64,000 bases of DNA from an uncultured Oscillospiraceae bacterium. GTDB lineage: Bacteria; Bacillota; Clostridia; Oscillospirales; Oscillospiraceae. The stretch lies in contig CATLAL010000009.1 in assembly GCA_949878425.1 (NCBI GenBank), positions 24,001-88,000 of the forward strand, read 5' to 3'. The translations under genes and the position numbers were made by a program. Shown here piece by piece: positions 8,697 to 17,968 of the stretch (positions are counted from its first letter, which is position 1; each line of letters starts with the position of its first letter). Below the pieces are notes generated by a model. That model saw nothing but the letters and a program-made list of their open reading frames with translations. It did no database searches and was not told the DNA's origin.

Positions 8697-10313
8697 GTGG
8701 CAGTCAAATATATCTTTGTGACGGGCGGCGTAGTCTCCGGCTTGGGCAAGGGGATCACCGCCGCCTCTTTGGGCCGCCTGCTCAAGCAGCGGGGCCTGCG
8801 GGTGAAGGTCCAGAAGCTGGACCCCTATCTGAACGTGGACCCGGGCACCATGAGCCCCTACCAGCACGGGGAGGTGTTCGTCACCGACGACGGCGCGGAG
8901 ACAGACCTGGATCTGGGCCACTACGAGCGGTTTATCGACGAGAGCCTGGACGTGAACTCCTCCGTCTCCTCGGGCAAGGTCTACTGGGACGTGCTCAGCC
9001 GGGAGCGCCGGGGGGACTACCTGGGCGGGACCGTGCAGATCATCCCCCACATCACCGGGGAGATCAAGCGGCGCATCTACGCCCTGGACACCCCGGAGGC
9101 GGACGTGGCCATTGTGGAGATCGGCGGCACGGTGGGCGACATCGAGTCCCAGCCCTTCCTGGAGTCCATCCGGCAGGTGGCGGCGGAGCGGGGGCGCAAC
9201 AACGTGATGTTCATCCACGTCTCCCTCATCGTCTCCATCCCCGGCACCGGGGAGCTCAAGAGCAAGCCCACCCAGCACTCGGCCAAGGAGCTTTTGAGCC
9301 TGGGGATTCAGCCCGACGTGATCATGTGCCGCAGCGACGAGAAGATCCCCCAGGATATTCTGGAGAAAATCTCCCTCTTCTGCAACATCCCCCGGGAGAA
9401 CGCCATTCCCAACCTGACGGCGGGGCTGCTCTACGAGGTGCCCCTGATGCTGGAGCGGGAGGGTCTGGCGGACGTGGTGGTGCGGCGGCTGGGGCTCATT
9501 TGCCATATGCCGGACCTCACGGAGTGGGCCACCATGGTCCACCGGGCCAAGCACCCTAAGGGGACGGTGAAGATCGCCCTGGTGGGGAAATATGTGGCTC
9601 TCCACGACGCGTACCTCTCCGTGGTGGAGGCTCTGACCCACGGTGGGATTGCCAACGGCGTCAAGGTGGAGATCAAGTGGGTCAACAGCGAGGCGGTGAC
9701 CGACGAGAGCGCCGCCGGCTGGCTCTCCGACTGCGCCGGTATTCTGGTGCCCGGCGGGTTCGGGGACCGGGGCATTGAGGGCAAGATCAGCGCCATCCGT
9801 TACGCCCGGGAGAACAAAATCCCCTTCCTGGGCATCTGCCTGGGCATGCAGATGGCGGTGGTGGAGCTGGCTCGGCATGCTGCCGGCCTGGAGGACGCCC
9901 ACTCCAGCGAGCTGGCCCCGCTGACGAAGCACCCGGTGATCGGCCTCATGCCGGACCAGGTGGGCGTGACGGACAAGGGCGGCACCATGCGCCTGGGGAG
10001 CTGCCCCTGCCTGCTGAAGGAGGGCACCCGGGCCGCCGCCGCCTACGGCGCGGACCGCATCGACGAGCGCCACCGCCACCGCTACGAGTTCAACAACGAC
10101 TACCGGGAGGTCCTAGAGGCCGCAGGCCTGATCCTATCCGGCCTCTCGCCGGACGGGCGGCTGGTGGAGATCGTGGAGCTGGCGGACCACCCCTGGTTTG
10201 TGGGCGTGCAGTTCCATCCGGAGCTGAAGAGCCGGCCCAACCGGGCCCACCCGCTGTTCCGCGAGTTTATCGCCGCCGCCAAGACGGCCAGTCAGACCGC
10301 CGGCAGCAATTGA
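8697..10313 (+). CDS. pyrG: CTP synthase
   Basis: 538 residues, full length. The N-terminal amidoligase domain opens with [15 protein letters not shown] (UTP/ATP site), and the C-terminal class I glutamine amidotransferase domain has the nucleophile cysteine near residue 380 in FLGICLGMQ and the His/Glu pair in FHPELKSRP near residue 507. It makes CTP from UTP, ATP and glutamine in the cytoplasm. The start is GTG at 8697, preceded by AGAGGAGG at about 8682-8689. The gene has its own promoter and is followed after 16 bases by the degV-family gene, probably cotranscribed. Confidence 0.95.
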   Translation: MAVKYIFVTGGVVSGLGKGITAASLGRLLKQRGLRVKVQKLDPYLNVDPGTMSPYQHGEVFVTDDGAETDLDLGHYERFIDESLDVNSSVSSGKVYWDVLSRERRGDYLGGTVQIIPHITGEIKRRIYALDTPEADVAIVEIGGTVGDIESQPFLESIRQVAAERGRNNVMFIHVSLIVSIPGTGELKSKPTQHSAKELLSLGIQPDVIMCRSDEKIPQDILEKISLFCNIPRENAIPNLTAGLLYEVPLMLEREGLADVVVRRLGLICHMPDLTEWATMVHRAKHPKGTVKIALVGKYVALHDAYLSVVEALTHGGIANGVKVEIKWVNSEAVTDESAAGWLSDCAGILVPGGFGDRGIEGKISAIRYARENKIPFLGICLGMQMAVVELARHAAGLEDAHSSELAPLTKHPVIGLMPDQVGVTDKGGTMRLGSCPCLLKEGTRAAAAYGADRIDERHRHRYEFNNDYREVLEAAGLILSGLSPDGRLVEIVELADHPWFVGVQFHPELKSRPNRAHPLFREFIAAAKTASQTAGSN

Positions 10314-10329
10314 GAAAGGAAGCGATCCC

Positions 10330-11196
10330 ATGCGCGACTACGTGATTTTAACCGACAGCTGCTGCGACTTCCCCGCCCAAATGGTCAAGGAGCTGGGCAT
10401 CACCGTACTTCCCCTCTCCTTCTTCATGGAGGGCCGGGAATACTTCAACTACCCGGACAACCGGGACATGGACCCGGAGGATTTTTACGCCAAGCTCCGC
10501 TCCGGGATGCTGGGCACCACCTCCGCCGTCAGCGCCGGCATGTTTGAGGCGGCGATGACGCCTATTGTGGAGGCTGGAAAGGATATATTGTGTATCGCCT
10601 TCTCCTCCGGCCTCTCCACCACGTATCAGTCGGCCTGCATCGCGGCGGCGGATGTGCTGGAGAAATATCCGGAGAGCAAGGTTCTGGTGGTGGACAGCCT
10701 GGCGGCCTCCCTGGGCCAGGGAATGCTGGTGTACCTGGCGGCGCGGGAGAAGGCCAGGGGCCGGACCATCGAGGAGGTCCGGGACTTTGCGGCGGAGCGG
10801 CGGAGCCATATCTGCCACTGGTTTACGGTGGATGATTTGAACCACCTCAAGCGGGGAGGCCGGGTCTCGGCGGCGGCGGCACTGGTGGGCACCATGCTGC
10901 AAATGAAGCCCGTGCTCCACGTGGACGACGAGGGCCACCTCATTCCCGTGGAGAAGGTCCGGGGCCGCAAGGCGTCCATCAACGCCCTTTTGAAGAAGAT
11001 GGACGAGCTGGTGGAGGACCCCTCCGTTGTGTTCATCAGCCACGGCGGCTGTAAGGAGGAGGCCGAGGCCCTGGGCCGGACCATCCGGGAGAAATACCCT
11101 GTGGAGCGGATGGAAATCAACTATGTGGGCCCCGTCATCGGCAACCACTCCGGCCCCGGCACTCTGGCCCTCTTCTTCCAGGGGAAGCACAAGTAG
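10330..11196 (+). CDS. DegV family fatty-acid-binding protein
   Basis: 288 residues. The N-terminus YVILTDSCCDFP and the segments GTTSAVSAGMFE and AFSSGLSTTYQSA match the DegV fold, in which a two-domain protein binds one fatty acid. Family members that pair with the FakA kinase present exogenous fatty acids for phosphorylation; FakA is not in this window, so the FakB role is only an inference. ATG 10330 follows GAAAGGAAGCG. The gene lies 16 bases after pyrG and ends 26 bases before an intrinsic terminator. Confidence 0.88.
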   Translation: MRDYVILTDSCCDFPAQMVKELGITVLPLSFFMEGREYFNYPDNRDMDPEDFYAKLRSGMLGTTSAVSAGMFEAAMTPIVEAGKDILCIAFSSGLSTTYQSACIAAADVLEKYPESKVLVVDSLAASLGQGMLVYLAAREKARGRTIEEVRDFAAERRSHICHWFTVDDLNHLKRGGRVSAAAALVGTMLQMKPVLHVDDEGHLIPVEKVRGRKASINALLKKMDELVEDPSVVFISHGGCKEEAEALGRTIREKYPVERMEINYVGPVIGNHSGPGTLALFFQGKHK

Positions 11197-11222
11197 CCCC
11201 TGAGTGTTACAAGCAAAATATC

Positions 11223-11264
11223 AAAGGACCGGGCTGCGCATCCGCGCCGCCCGGTCCTTTATTC
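11223..11264 (+). terminator. Intrinsic terminator after the degV-family gene
   Basis: 12-base perfect arms AAAGGACCGGGC (11223-11234) and GCCCGGTCCTTT (11249-11260), then ATTC. Ends the pyrG-degV unit. Confidence 0.8.
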
Positions 11265-11278
11265 TCTATAGGTCTCAT

Positions 11279-11480
11279 ACTATAACGCAGTTGAAAAGGA
11301 GTACATGCTGGGCTCCGTCCCGTGGGCCGCGCTCTGCGCGGCTTAAGCTGGGGCGGCCGGAAGGCCGCAAGGCCCCATGACGCGAGCATAGCCCTTTTGG
11401 GACCGTCATTGCCGCCTACGGCGTCAACGACCGGTCCGGTGGCCCTAAACTTTACCGCTTTTCAACTGTAGCGACTATAG
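11279..11480. repeat. Family B inverted-repeat element, copy 1
   Basis: About 202 bases bounded by inverted ends: left ACTATAACGCAGTTGAAAAG, right (reverse complement) CTATAGTCGCTACAGTTGA. One end continues into GAGTACATG and a GC-rich palindromic block (CGCGCTCTGCGCGG), the other into CGGTAAAGTTTA. Copy 2 at 36427-36746 has the same two ends in the opposite orientation. With the family C hairpin this fills the gap between degV and potD; no gene is seen in it. Confidence 0.75.
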
Positions 11481-11561
11481 ACTGTTCTTCAACTAAAAGC
11501 TTACTTCCGTTACCGGGCAAAAATTCAGGAATAGCAGTGGGTTTAGCCCCGCATTAAAGGT

Positions 11562-11596
11562 CTTTTTGATACTTTTTCTTTCAAGAAAAAGTATCA
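11562..11596 (-). repeat. Family C hairpin repeat, copy 2 (after potD)
   Basis: Perfect 13-base stem, GATACTTTTTCTT (11568-11580) against AAGAAAAAGTATC (11583-11595). The potD stop codon is formed by its outer edge. The ~45 bases to the left (11508-11556) match those beside copy 8 at 58292-58340. Confidence 0.85.
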
Positions 11597-12667
11597 GCCG
11601 CAGGCGCTGCGGAACTGGTTCCAGATCTCGCTGTGGAGGTCCTCCGCCTCCTGGGAGATATTCTGGACGATCTCGCCCTGGGCGGACGTCGCCGGCAGGA
11701 CCAGAAACTTTCGCATCTCCGGGGAGATGAACTCCTCCGCCGCCTGGTTGGTGCAGTAGTAGCCGGTGTACTCAGCGCACTTGGCGGCGTTCTCCGGGCG
11801 GTTGATATAGTCCAGGAAGGCGTAGGCCGCGTCCGCGTTGGGGGCCTGGGAGGGGATGAAGGCGCCCATGATGCCGAAGCCCAGGCCCTCCTTGGGGTAG
11901 ACCATCTCCAGGTCGGGCCGGGCGGTCATGGCCAGGTACACCTGGGAGGTGTAGAGGAAGGCCGCGGCCACCTCGCCGCTGATGAGGAAGTCCTGGGTGT
12001 TGCTGTCGTTGATCACCCGGATGTTGGGGGCCAGCTCCAGCAGCTTGTCCCCAGCGGCGCGGATGACGTCCAGGTCCTCCGTGTTGTAGGACTGGCCCAG
12101 CACCTTCAGGGCGATGCCGTTGATCACCCGGTAGTTGGCGGTGAGGGCCACGCTGTCCGCCAGGGCCGGGTCCCACAGGTCCTCATAGCCGGTGAGCTCC
12201 ACGTCCGTCAGCGCCGGGTCGTAGACCAGCAGGGGGATGCCCGCCCCGTGGGGCACGGTGTACTCGTTCTGGGGGTCGTAGAACTGGGACATAAAGACCG
12301 GGTTCAGATCGGCGTAGCTCTCCAGCCGGGCGGTGTCCAGCTTCTGGGCCAGGCCCTCCTGGATCACCAGCTCGATGATATAGTCGTCGGCGATCACCAG
12401 GTCGTAGTCTCCCCCCTCCGTCTCCTCCAGCTTGGCCAGCATGTCCTCGTCGTAGTCAAAGTTGGAGTAGCGGATGCGCACGCCGGTCTCCTCCTCAAAG
12501 CCGGAGAGGATCTCCTGGGGGAACATGCCGTCCCAGGTGTAGAGGTTCAGCTCACCCCCCAGCTTGCCGTCCTCCCCGCCCTGCGGGCTCTGGCCGCAGC
12601 CGGCGCAGAGCGCCGCCGCCAGGGTCAGGGCCAGGGCCAGGGCCCGCCTGCAAATAGATGGTTTCAT
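11594..12667 (-). CDS. potD: Spermidine/putrescine ABC transporter substrate-binding lipoprotein
   Basis: 357 residues. The N-terminus is a lipoprotein signal: basic start, hydrophobic core and lipobox LCAG-C near residue 24. After it comes a PotD/PotF-type periplasmic-binding fold beginning GGELNLYTWDGMFPQEIL, with the aspartate- and tyrosine-rich segments usual for polyamine binding (RYSNFDYDEDML). It should capture polyamines outside the membrane and deliver them to PotBC. It lies 16 bases after potC in the order A-B-C-D. The stop TGA is embedded in a family C hairpin, which may act as or replace a terminator. Confidence 0.9.
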   Translation of the reverse strand: MKPSICRRALALALTLAAALCAGCGQSPQGGEDGKLGGELNLYTWDGMFPQEILSGFEEETGVRIRYSNFDYDEDMLAKLEETEGGDYDLVIADDYIIELVIQEGLAQKLDTARLESYADLNPVFMSQFYDPQNEYTVPHGAGIPLLVYDPALTDVELTGYEDLWDPALADSVALTANYRVINGIALKVLGQSYNTEDLDVIRAAGDKLLELAPNIRVINDSNTQDFLISGEVAAAFLYTSQVYLAMTARPDLEMVYPKEGLGFGIMGAFIPSQAPNADAAYAFLDYINRPENAAKCAEYTGYYCTNQAAEEFISPEMRKFLVLPATSAQGEIVQNISQEAEDLHSEIWNQFRSACG

Positions 12668-12683
12668 TTCAAACGTACCTCCG

Positions 12684-13487
12684 TTAAATGGAATGTTCCC
12701 CCGGCGGGAGCTCCCGCCGGCGCTTCTGCCGCCCCACCAGGGCGGCTCCCGCCAGCAGCAGAACCGTCACGGCCAGCAGGACCGTGGCCAGGGCGTTGAT
12801 CTCCGGGGTGACCCCGGTTTTCAGCTTGGTGTAGATTTTGACCGGCAGGGTGTTGACCCGGGAGCCAGTGACGAAAATACTGATCACCACATCGTCAAAG
12901 CTCATGGCAAAGGAGAGCATGACCCCGGAGAGAATGCCCGGCGCTATGGCGGGGAATGTGACGTCCCAGAACACCCGGAAGGGGCCGGCCCCCAGGTCCA
13001 TAGCCGCCTCCTCCAGGGACTTGTCCATCCCCACCAGCCGGGTGCTCACCATGGAGTAGACGTAGGGGATGCAGAAGGCGGTGTGGGCAATCACCAGGGT
13101 CACCATGCCGAAGGGCAGGTTCATCAGGGAGAATACGGAGAGAAAGACCATGCCCAGGATGATCTCCGGGATCATGATGGGCAGCATGGAGACCATGGCC
13201 ACCGCCTCGTTGAGGCGGCTCTTTTTCCGGTACATGCCGATGGCCCCCGTGGTGCCGATCACCGCCGCGGCCAGGCAGCTGAAGAGAGCCAGAATGAGGC
13301 TGTTAACCAGGGCCTCCCGCAGGTCCCGGTCCCGCAGCAGTTCGCCGTACCACCTCAGGGAGAAGCCCCCCCACACGGAGGATATCTTCGACTCGTTAAA
13401 GGAGTAGACCACCGTGAGGAGGATAGGGACGTAGGTGAGGACCGTCACAAGGCCCACGTAGACAAAGGGCCACTTTTTCGTTCGCAT
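12684..13487 (-). CDS. potC: Spermidine/putrescine ABC transporter permease
   Basis: 267 residues from ATG 13487 (MRTKKWPFVYVGL). Six hydrophobic segments and the inner-membrane component EAA-like loop (SLEEAAMDLGAGPFRVFWDV) that contacts the ATPase. The sequence SFNESKISSVWGGFSLRWY early in the protein is typical of PotC. It pairs with PotB to form the polyamine channel. The open frame extends upstream into potB sequence; the ATG at 13487 is chosen because it sits 5 bases after the potB stop and gives the family length. Confidence 0.9.
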   Translation of the reverse strand: MRTKKWPFVYVGLVTVLTYVPILLTVVYSFNESKISSVWGGFSLRWYGELLRDRDLREALVNSLILALFSCLAAAVIGTTGAIGMYRKKSRLNEAVAMVSMLPIMIPEIILGMVFLSVFSLMNLPFGMVTLVIAHTAFCIPYVYSMVSTRLVGMDKSLEEAAMDLGAGPFRVFWDVTFPAIAPGILSGVMLSFAMSFDDVVISIFVTGSRVNTLPVKIYTKLKTGVTPEINALATVLLAVTVLLLAGAALVGRQKRRRELPPGEHSI

Positions 13488-13492
13488 CGCCG

Positions 13493-14362
13493 TTACACCA
13501 GCCCTTCCAGCTTGGCGGTCCCGGTGAGCCTCCGGTACAGCCGGATCATCAGCGTGGTGAGGACCAGCAGCACCACCGAGAGGGCCGCGGCGAAGGGCTG
13601 GTTGCGCCCCCGGGTGATCTGCTCCTGGATAACGCTGCCCACCAGCACGATCTTGTTGCCCCCCAGCAGGTCCGCGATGAAGAACAGACCCATGGAGGGG
13701 ATAAAGGTCAGCACCACCCCGGACAGGAGCCCCGGCAGCGTCAGCTTGAACGTCACCGTCCAGAACGCCTGGAGGGACGAGGCCCCCAGGTCCCTTGCCG
13801 CCTCCGCCAGGGTCCAGTCCAGCTTCTCCGCGCAGGAGTACACCGCCAGAATCATGAAGGGCAGCAGGGAGTAGACCATGCCCACCACCACGGCGGGGTA
13901 GGTGTAGAGCAGCTTCAGGGGCCCCTCCGTGAGATGGAGGCCCATGAGCAGCCGGTCTAGCACCCCGTTGCTGCGAAAGACGATGATCCACCCGTAGAGC
14001 CGGATGAGGGCGCTGGTCCAGAAGGGGATCATGATGAGCAGCAGCATCCGCCTCCTCCACACCGGGCCCATTTTGGCCATGAAGTACCCGTAGGGGTAGC
14101 CCAGCAGGGCCACCAGGGACGTGGACAGCAGGGCCAGCCGGAAGGACTCCTTAAAGGTATTCAAATACAGGGGCTCGAAGATCCGCCGGTAGTTCTCCAG
14201 GGTGAAGTCAAAGTCCACCCCCCACACCTCCGCCCGGCGCAGGAAGCTGAGGAGGAAGAGGTAGAGGATCGGCAGGGCCACAAAGAGGAGGGTAAAGAGG
14301 TAGATGGGCCCCAGCAGCAGCCAGGGGGTCCGTTTTTGGGAGGGAAGCCTGTTTTTGCCCAT
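13493..14362 (-). CDS. potB: Spermidine/putrescine ABC transporter permease
   Basis: 289 residues from ATG 14362 (MGKNRLPSQKRTPWLL). Six membrane segments with the EAA-type loop LAEAARDLGASSLQAFWTV. The segment IPFWTSALIRLYGW is conserved in PotB. Start chosen from the position 10 bases after potA and a ribosome binding site GAGGAGGCGG upstream on the - strand. It forms the heterodimeric channel with PotC. Confidence 0.9.
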   Translation of the reverse strand: MGKNRLPSQKRTPWLLLGPIYLFTLLFVALPILYLFLLSFLRRAEVWGVDFDFTLENYRRIFEPLYLNTFKESFRLALLSTSLVALLGYPYGYFMAKMGPVWRRRMLLLIMIPFWTSALIRLYGWIIVFRSNGVLDRLLMGLHLTEGPLKLLYTYPAVVVGMVYSLLPFMILAVYSCAEKLDWTLAEAARDLGASSLQAFWTVTFKLTLPGLLSGVVLTFIPSMGLFFIADLLGGNKIVLVGSVIQEQITRGRNQPFAAALSVVLLVLTTLMIRLYRRLTGTAKLEGLV

Positions 14363-14372
14363 AGCCGCCTCC

Positions 14373-15356
14373 TCACTGCCCGTCGTCGGCCACGGGCACC
14401 GCGTGCTCCGCCAGCCAGCCGATCCGGCAGGAGCTCCCTTCCCGGATGTCGGAATCAAGGCCATACCGGCTGGCGGTGATCTGCTGGCCGTCGGCGAGCC
14501 GGAAGAGGATGCGCAGCTGCCCCCCGGCAAAGGACTTCTCCAGCACCGCCGCCTCCCGGGTACACTGGGGCTCCCCGGCCATGAGCACATTCTCCGTGCG
14601 GATGGCGTAGGTCCCGCCCCCCTCCCGGAGGATGTTGGCGCTGCCCACGAAGCTGGCCACGAAGCTGGTTCGGGGCCGGTAGTAGATGTCGTTGGGGGTC
14701 CCCACCTGCTCCAGCACCCCCCGGTTCATCACCGCGATGCGGTCGGACATAGTGATGGCCTCCTCCTGGTCGTGGGTAATATAAATAAAGGTAGTGCCCA
14801 GCTGCTTTTGCAGCCGCTTGAGCTCCAGCTGCATCTGCCGGCGCAGCTTCAGGTCCAGAGCCCCCAGGGGCTCGTCCAGCAGCAGCACCCTGGGCTCGCC
14901 CGCCACCGCCCGGGCGATGGCCACCCGCTGGCGCTGCCCCCCGGAGAGCTGGGAGGGCATCCGGTGGCCGAACCCCTCCAGCTGCACCAGCTGGAGCAGC
15001 TGCGCCACCTTGGCGGCGATGGCGTCCCGGGGGACCTTTCGCAGCTTCAGGCCGTAGCCGATGTTCTCAGCCACCGTCATGTGGGGGAAGAGGGCGTAGT
15101 TCTGAAAGACCGTGTTGACGGAGCGGCGGTTGGGCTCCAGGGAAGTGATGTCCTCCCCCTCCAGCACCACCGACCCGGCGTCCGGCGCCTCCAGCCCCGC
15201 GATGATCCGCAGGGTGGTGGTCTTGCCGCAGCCGGAGGAGCCCAGAAGGGTGATGAATTCCCCCCGCTCTACCGTCAGGTCGATCCCCTCCAGCACCGGC
15301 GTCCCGCCGAAGCGCTTTCGGACCCCCCGCAGCTCCAGTATTGTCTGCTTGTCCAT
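14373..15356 (-). CDS. potA: Spermidine/putrescine ABC transporter ATP-binding protein
   Basis: 327 residues. Walker A GSSGCGKTT, Q-loop NYALFPHM, ABC signature LSGGQRQRVAIARA, Walker B LLLDEPLGALD and the H-loop ITHDQEEA are all intact, followed by a C-terminal TOBE-like regulatory domain. It energises polyamine uptake through PotBC. It is the first gene of a four-gene operon (potABCD) transcribed leftward from a promoter at 15408-15436. Confidence 0.93.
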   Translation of the reverse strand: MDKQTILELRGVRKRFGGTPVLEGIDLTVERGEFITLLGSSGCGKTTTLRIIAGLEAPDAGSVVLEGEDITSLEPNRRSVNTVFQNYALFPHMTVAENIGYGLKLRKVPRDAIAAKVAQLLQLVQLEGFGHRMPSQLSGGQRQRVAIARAVAGEPRVLLLDEPLGALDLKLRRQMQLELKRLQKQLGTTFIYITHDQEEAITMSDRIAVMNRGVLEQVGTPNDIYYRPRTSFVASFVGSANILREGGGTYAIRTENVLMAGEPQCTREAAVLEKSFAGGQLRILFRLADGQQITASRYGLDSDIREGSSCRIGWLAEHAVPVADDGQ

Positions 15357-15407
15357 AGTAAACCGCGTTTCACCTTTCTAGTCTCTGCATATGGCGCATT
15401 CTCCGGT

Positions 15408-15436
15408 ATCATATCACAGCAAACAGGTGTTTGCAA
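15408..15436 (-). promoter_or_regulatory. Promoter of potABCD
   Basis: On the - strand TTGCAA (15436-15431), 17-base spacer, TATGAT (15413-15408), about 50 bases before the potA start. Confidence 0.7.
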
Positions 15437-15489
15437 CCCTTTTCCGGCAAAAAACAGGGGCAGAGATTCTTTTTTGATGCGCCGGGGAA

Positions 15490-15534
15490 TGCCTATCTAT
15501 ACGTTAGCCCCCGGAGCTAGCGAGTAGATAGGCA
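15490..15534. repeat. Family A element reduced to its two ends
   Basis: TGCCTATCTATACGTTAGC (15490-15508) and its imperfect reverse complement ending AGATAGGCA (15526-15534) stand almost back to back, flanked by GGGG and CCCC. This 45-base unit equals the two terminal inverted repeats of the larger copies at 17969, 44904, 47968, 52572 and 61058 with nothing between. It lies between the divergent promoters of potA and the ABC ATPase gene. Confidence 0.8.
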
Positions 15535-15612
15535 CTCCCCGAAACCAGGTGAAGAACCCACTTTCCCCCTGGTGGAAGGCCGCAGTGGGATAAAAAAATT
15601 TCCTCCAGGGAC

Positions 15613-15643
15613 TTGACCTTCCACCGGCTGGAGGGTGTATAAG
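15613..15643 (+). promoter_or_regulatory. Promoter of the ABC exporter pair
   Basis: TTGACC (15613-15618) followed by TATAAG (15638-15643, 19-base spacer) or TGTATA (15636-15641, 17-base spacer). AGAGGAGG precedes ATG 15675. Confidence 0.55.
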
Positions 15644-15674
15644 GGGGACAGACAACCGAGAGGAGGCGGCAGCT

Positions 15675-16391
15675 ATGCTCACCATTTCCCACTACACCAA
15701 GACCTATCCCGGCGGGAAGACCGCCGTGGACGACCTGACCCTCCACGTCCCGCCGGGGGAGATCTGCGGCTTCATCGGCCGCAACGGCGCGGGCAAGACC
15801 ACCACGCTCCGGGCCGTTGCCGGGGTGATGGACTTCACCCAGGGAACCATCTGCATCGGCGGCCACGATGTGCGGCGGGAGCCGGTGGCAGCCAAGTCCA
15901 TCACGGCCTTTCTGCCGGACAACCCGGACCTGTACGAGTTTATGAGCGGCATCCAGTACCTGAACCTGGTGGCGGACCTCTACGCCATCCCCGCCCGGCA
16001 GCGGGAGGAGCGCATCCGGCGCTATGGGGACAGCTTCTCCCTGACGGCGGATCTGGGCGGGGCCATTGCCGGCTACTCCCACGGCATGAAGCAGAAGCTG
16101 GCCCTCATCTCCGCCCTCATGCGCCGGCCCAAGCTGCTGATCCTGGACGAGCCCTTCGTGGGTCTGGACCCGGAGGCCTCCCACCTGCTCAAGGGGTATC
16201 TCCAAGAGCTGTGTGGGGAGGGCGGGGCGGTGTTCTTCTCCACCCACGTGCTGGAGGTGGCGGAGAAGCTGTGCCACACCATCGCCATCATCCAGGACGG
16301 GCGGCTGGTGCGCCACGGGCCCACGGACCAGGTGGTGGGGGACTCCAGCCTGGAGCAGGTGTTCCTGGGCCTTGGGGAGGAGCGGAAATGA
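15675..16391 (+). CDS. ABC transporter ATP-binding protein
   Basis: 238 residues. Walker A GRNGAGKTT, a signature motif of the YSHGMKQKL type (seen in ABC-2/BcrA-like ATPases in place of LSGGQ), Walker B LLILDEPFVGLDP and H-loop STHVLEVAE. It couples ATP hydrolysis to the permease encoded next, with which it overlaps (ATGA at 16388-16391). This class includes exporters of lipids, peptides and drugs; the cargo is unknown. Confidence 0.9.
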   Translation: MLTISHYTKTYPGGKTAVDDLTLHVPPGEICGFIGRNGAGKTTTLRAVAGVMDFTQGTICIGGHDVRREPVAAKSITAFLPDNPDLYEFMSGIQYLNLVADLYAIPARQREERIRRYGDSFSLTADLGGAIAGYSHGMKQKLALISALMRRPKLLILDEPFVGLDPEASHLLKGYLQELCGEGGAVFFSTHVLEVAEKLCHTIAIIQDGRLVRHGPTDQVVGDSSLEQVFLGLGEERK

Positions 16392-17968
16392 GAACGTTTT
16401 TGGTTCTGGCCCGGGTACAGCTCCGGGCTCTGCTGGTCTCCTTCCGTGTGGGCGGCAGCAGAAAAAGAGCCGCCTCCGGCTGGGCGGCTCTGGTCCTGAT
16501 GGCAGGAGTGTGCCTCTACGTATCCGGGGTATACAGCTTCGCCCTGGGGGGCCAGCTGGCCCAGGCGGGGTGCCTGGAGCTGCTGTTGATGATGCTGCCC
16601 GCCGCGGCGGTGATGGCGGGCCTGGCCTGTACCGCCTTTGCCGCCCAGGGGGTGGTCTTTGGCGGCCGGGACGCGGATTTTCTCCTCTCCATGCCGGTGG
16701 ACGCCTTCACGGTGCTGCTGGCAAAGCTGACGGCCCTCTACGCGGAGAACCTGCTGCTGTGCGCCTTCCTGGTGCTGCCCGCCGGGGCGGCGTGGCTGTG
16801 GTTCGGCGGAGGCGGCGGGGCGCTGTTCGCGGTCCGGCTGGTGATTGGCGTTCTGTTCCTGGCTCTGCTGCCCACGGTGCTGAGCCTAGCGGCGGGATAC
16901 CTCCTCAGCTGGCTGGGGAGCCGCCTGGGCAACCGGAAGAGCGTGAATTTGGTCCTGTGCCTCCTGCTGACGGCGGGCATCCTCTTTCTGGTCCTCCGGC
17001 TCAACGGCCTGGTGGGAGCTCTGGCCGCCGGGGCCCTGGGACTGGGGGAGGGCGGCGGCCTGTGGAGTCTGCCCCTCCGGCTGTTCCAACAGGGGGTGTG
17101 CGGCGACTGGGAGACGCTGGTGATGATCTGCCTCATATCCCTGGCCCCGGCTCTGGCGGCGGTCTGGCTCTTTTCCCGCAGCTACCGGCAGATCCTCACC
17201 GGCCTCCATAGCCGGGGCCGGCGGGAGGTCTACCGCCTGGGCCGTCTGCGGACGGCGGGCCGGCGGCAGGCCCTCCTCCGGAAGGAGGCGGCGCGCTACT
17301 TCGGCACGCCCATCTACCTCTTTAACACCGGCATCGGGCTGATCGCGCTGCCGGCGGGGGGAATCGCGGCGGCGGTGATGGGCGAAAAGCTCCGGGCCCT
17401 GCTGGAGTCCACGGGACTGCCTGTGCTGGCCCTGGCCGTGGCGGCGGTGGGGACGGCCCTGGCCATGGTGGCCATCACTGCCTCCTCCGTCAGCCTGGAG
17501 GGGCGGACCCTATGGATTCTGAAGTCCGCCCCGGTGCCTGCGGGGGAGGCGCTGGACAGCAAGGCCGGCTTCCAGCTGCTGCTGGAGGCCCCCTGCCTGC
17601 TGGTGGGGACGGCGGGCCTGGCCTGGGGACTGGGCCTGGGGGCGGCGGAGGGGGCGCTGCTGCTCCTGGCGGGCGGGACCTTCGCCTGCTTCACCGCCCT
17701 GCTGGGCCTGACGGTCAACCTGCTCTTCCCCAAGCTGGACGCGGTCAGCCCCATGGCGGTGGTCAAGCAGTCCATGTCCGCCATACTGGCCACCTTGGGC
17801 GGCATGGCCGCCGCGGCGGGGCTGGGCCTGGCGGTCTGGACGCTGGGAGGCATTCTGGGAGAGGCGGGGGCCCTGGCGGCGTGCGCCCTGGTCCTGCTGG
17901 TTCTCAGCGCCGGGCTGTACCGCTGGCTCCACACCCGGGGGGTGAGGCGCTTCGCGGAGCTGCTGTAG
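16388..17968 (+). CDS. ABC transporter permease, putative ABC exporter family
   Basis: 526 residues, with about a dozen hydrophobic segments spread over the whole length (for example LVIGVLFLALLPTVLSLAAG and IGLIALPAGGIAAAVMG) separated by short basic loops. No ligand-binding domain. Overall layout resembles the large single-chain permeases annotated as putative ABC exporters in Clostridia. Start ATG 16388 overlaps the ATPase stop; the open frame extends further upstream but that part is the ATPase gene read in another frame. The stop TAG is immediately followed by a family A element. Confidence 0.8.
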   Translation: MRTFLVLARVQLRALLVSFRVGGSRKRAASGWAALVLMAGVCLYVSGVYSFALGGQLAQAGCLELLLMMLPAAAVMAGLACTAFAAQGVVFGGRDADFLLSMPVDAFTVLLAKLTALYAENLLLCAFLVLPAGAAWLWFGGGGGALFAVRLVIGVLFLALLPTVLSLAAGYLLSWLGSRLGNRKSVNLVLCLLLTAGILFLVLRLNGLVGALAAGALGLGEGGGLWSLPLRLFQQGVCGDWETLVMICLISLAPALAAVWLFSRSYRQILTGLHSRGRREVYRLGRLRTAGRRQALLRKEAARYFGTPIYLFNTGIGLIALPAGGIAAAVMGEKLRALLESTGLPVLALAVAAVGTALAMVAITASSVSLEGRTLWILKSAPVPAGEALDSKAGFQLLLEAPCLLVGTAGLAWGLGLGAAEGALLLLAGGTFACFTALLGLTVNLLFPKLDAVSPMAVVKQSMSAILATLGGMAAAAGLGLAVWTLGGILGEAGALAACALVLLVLSAGLYRWLHTRGVRRFAELL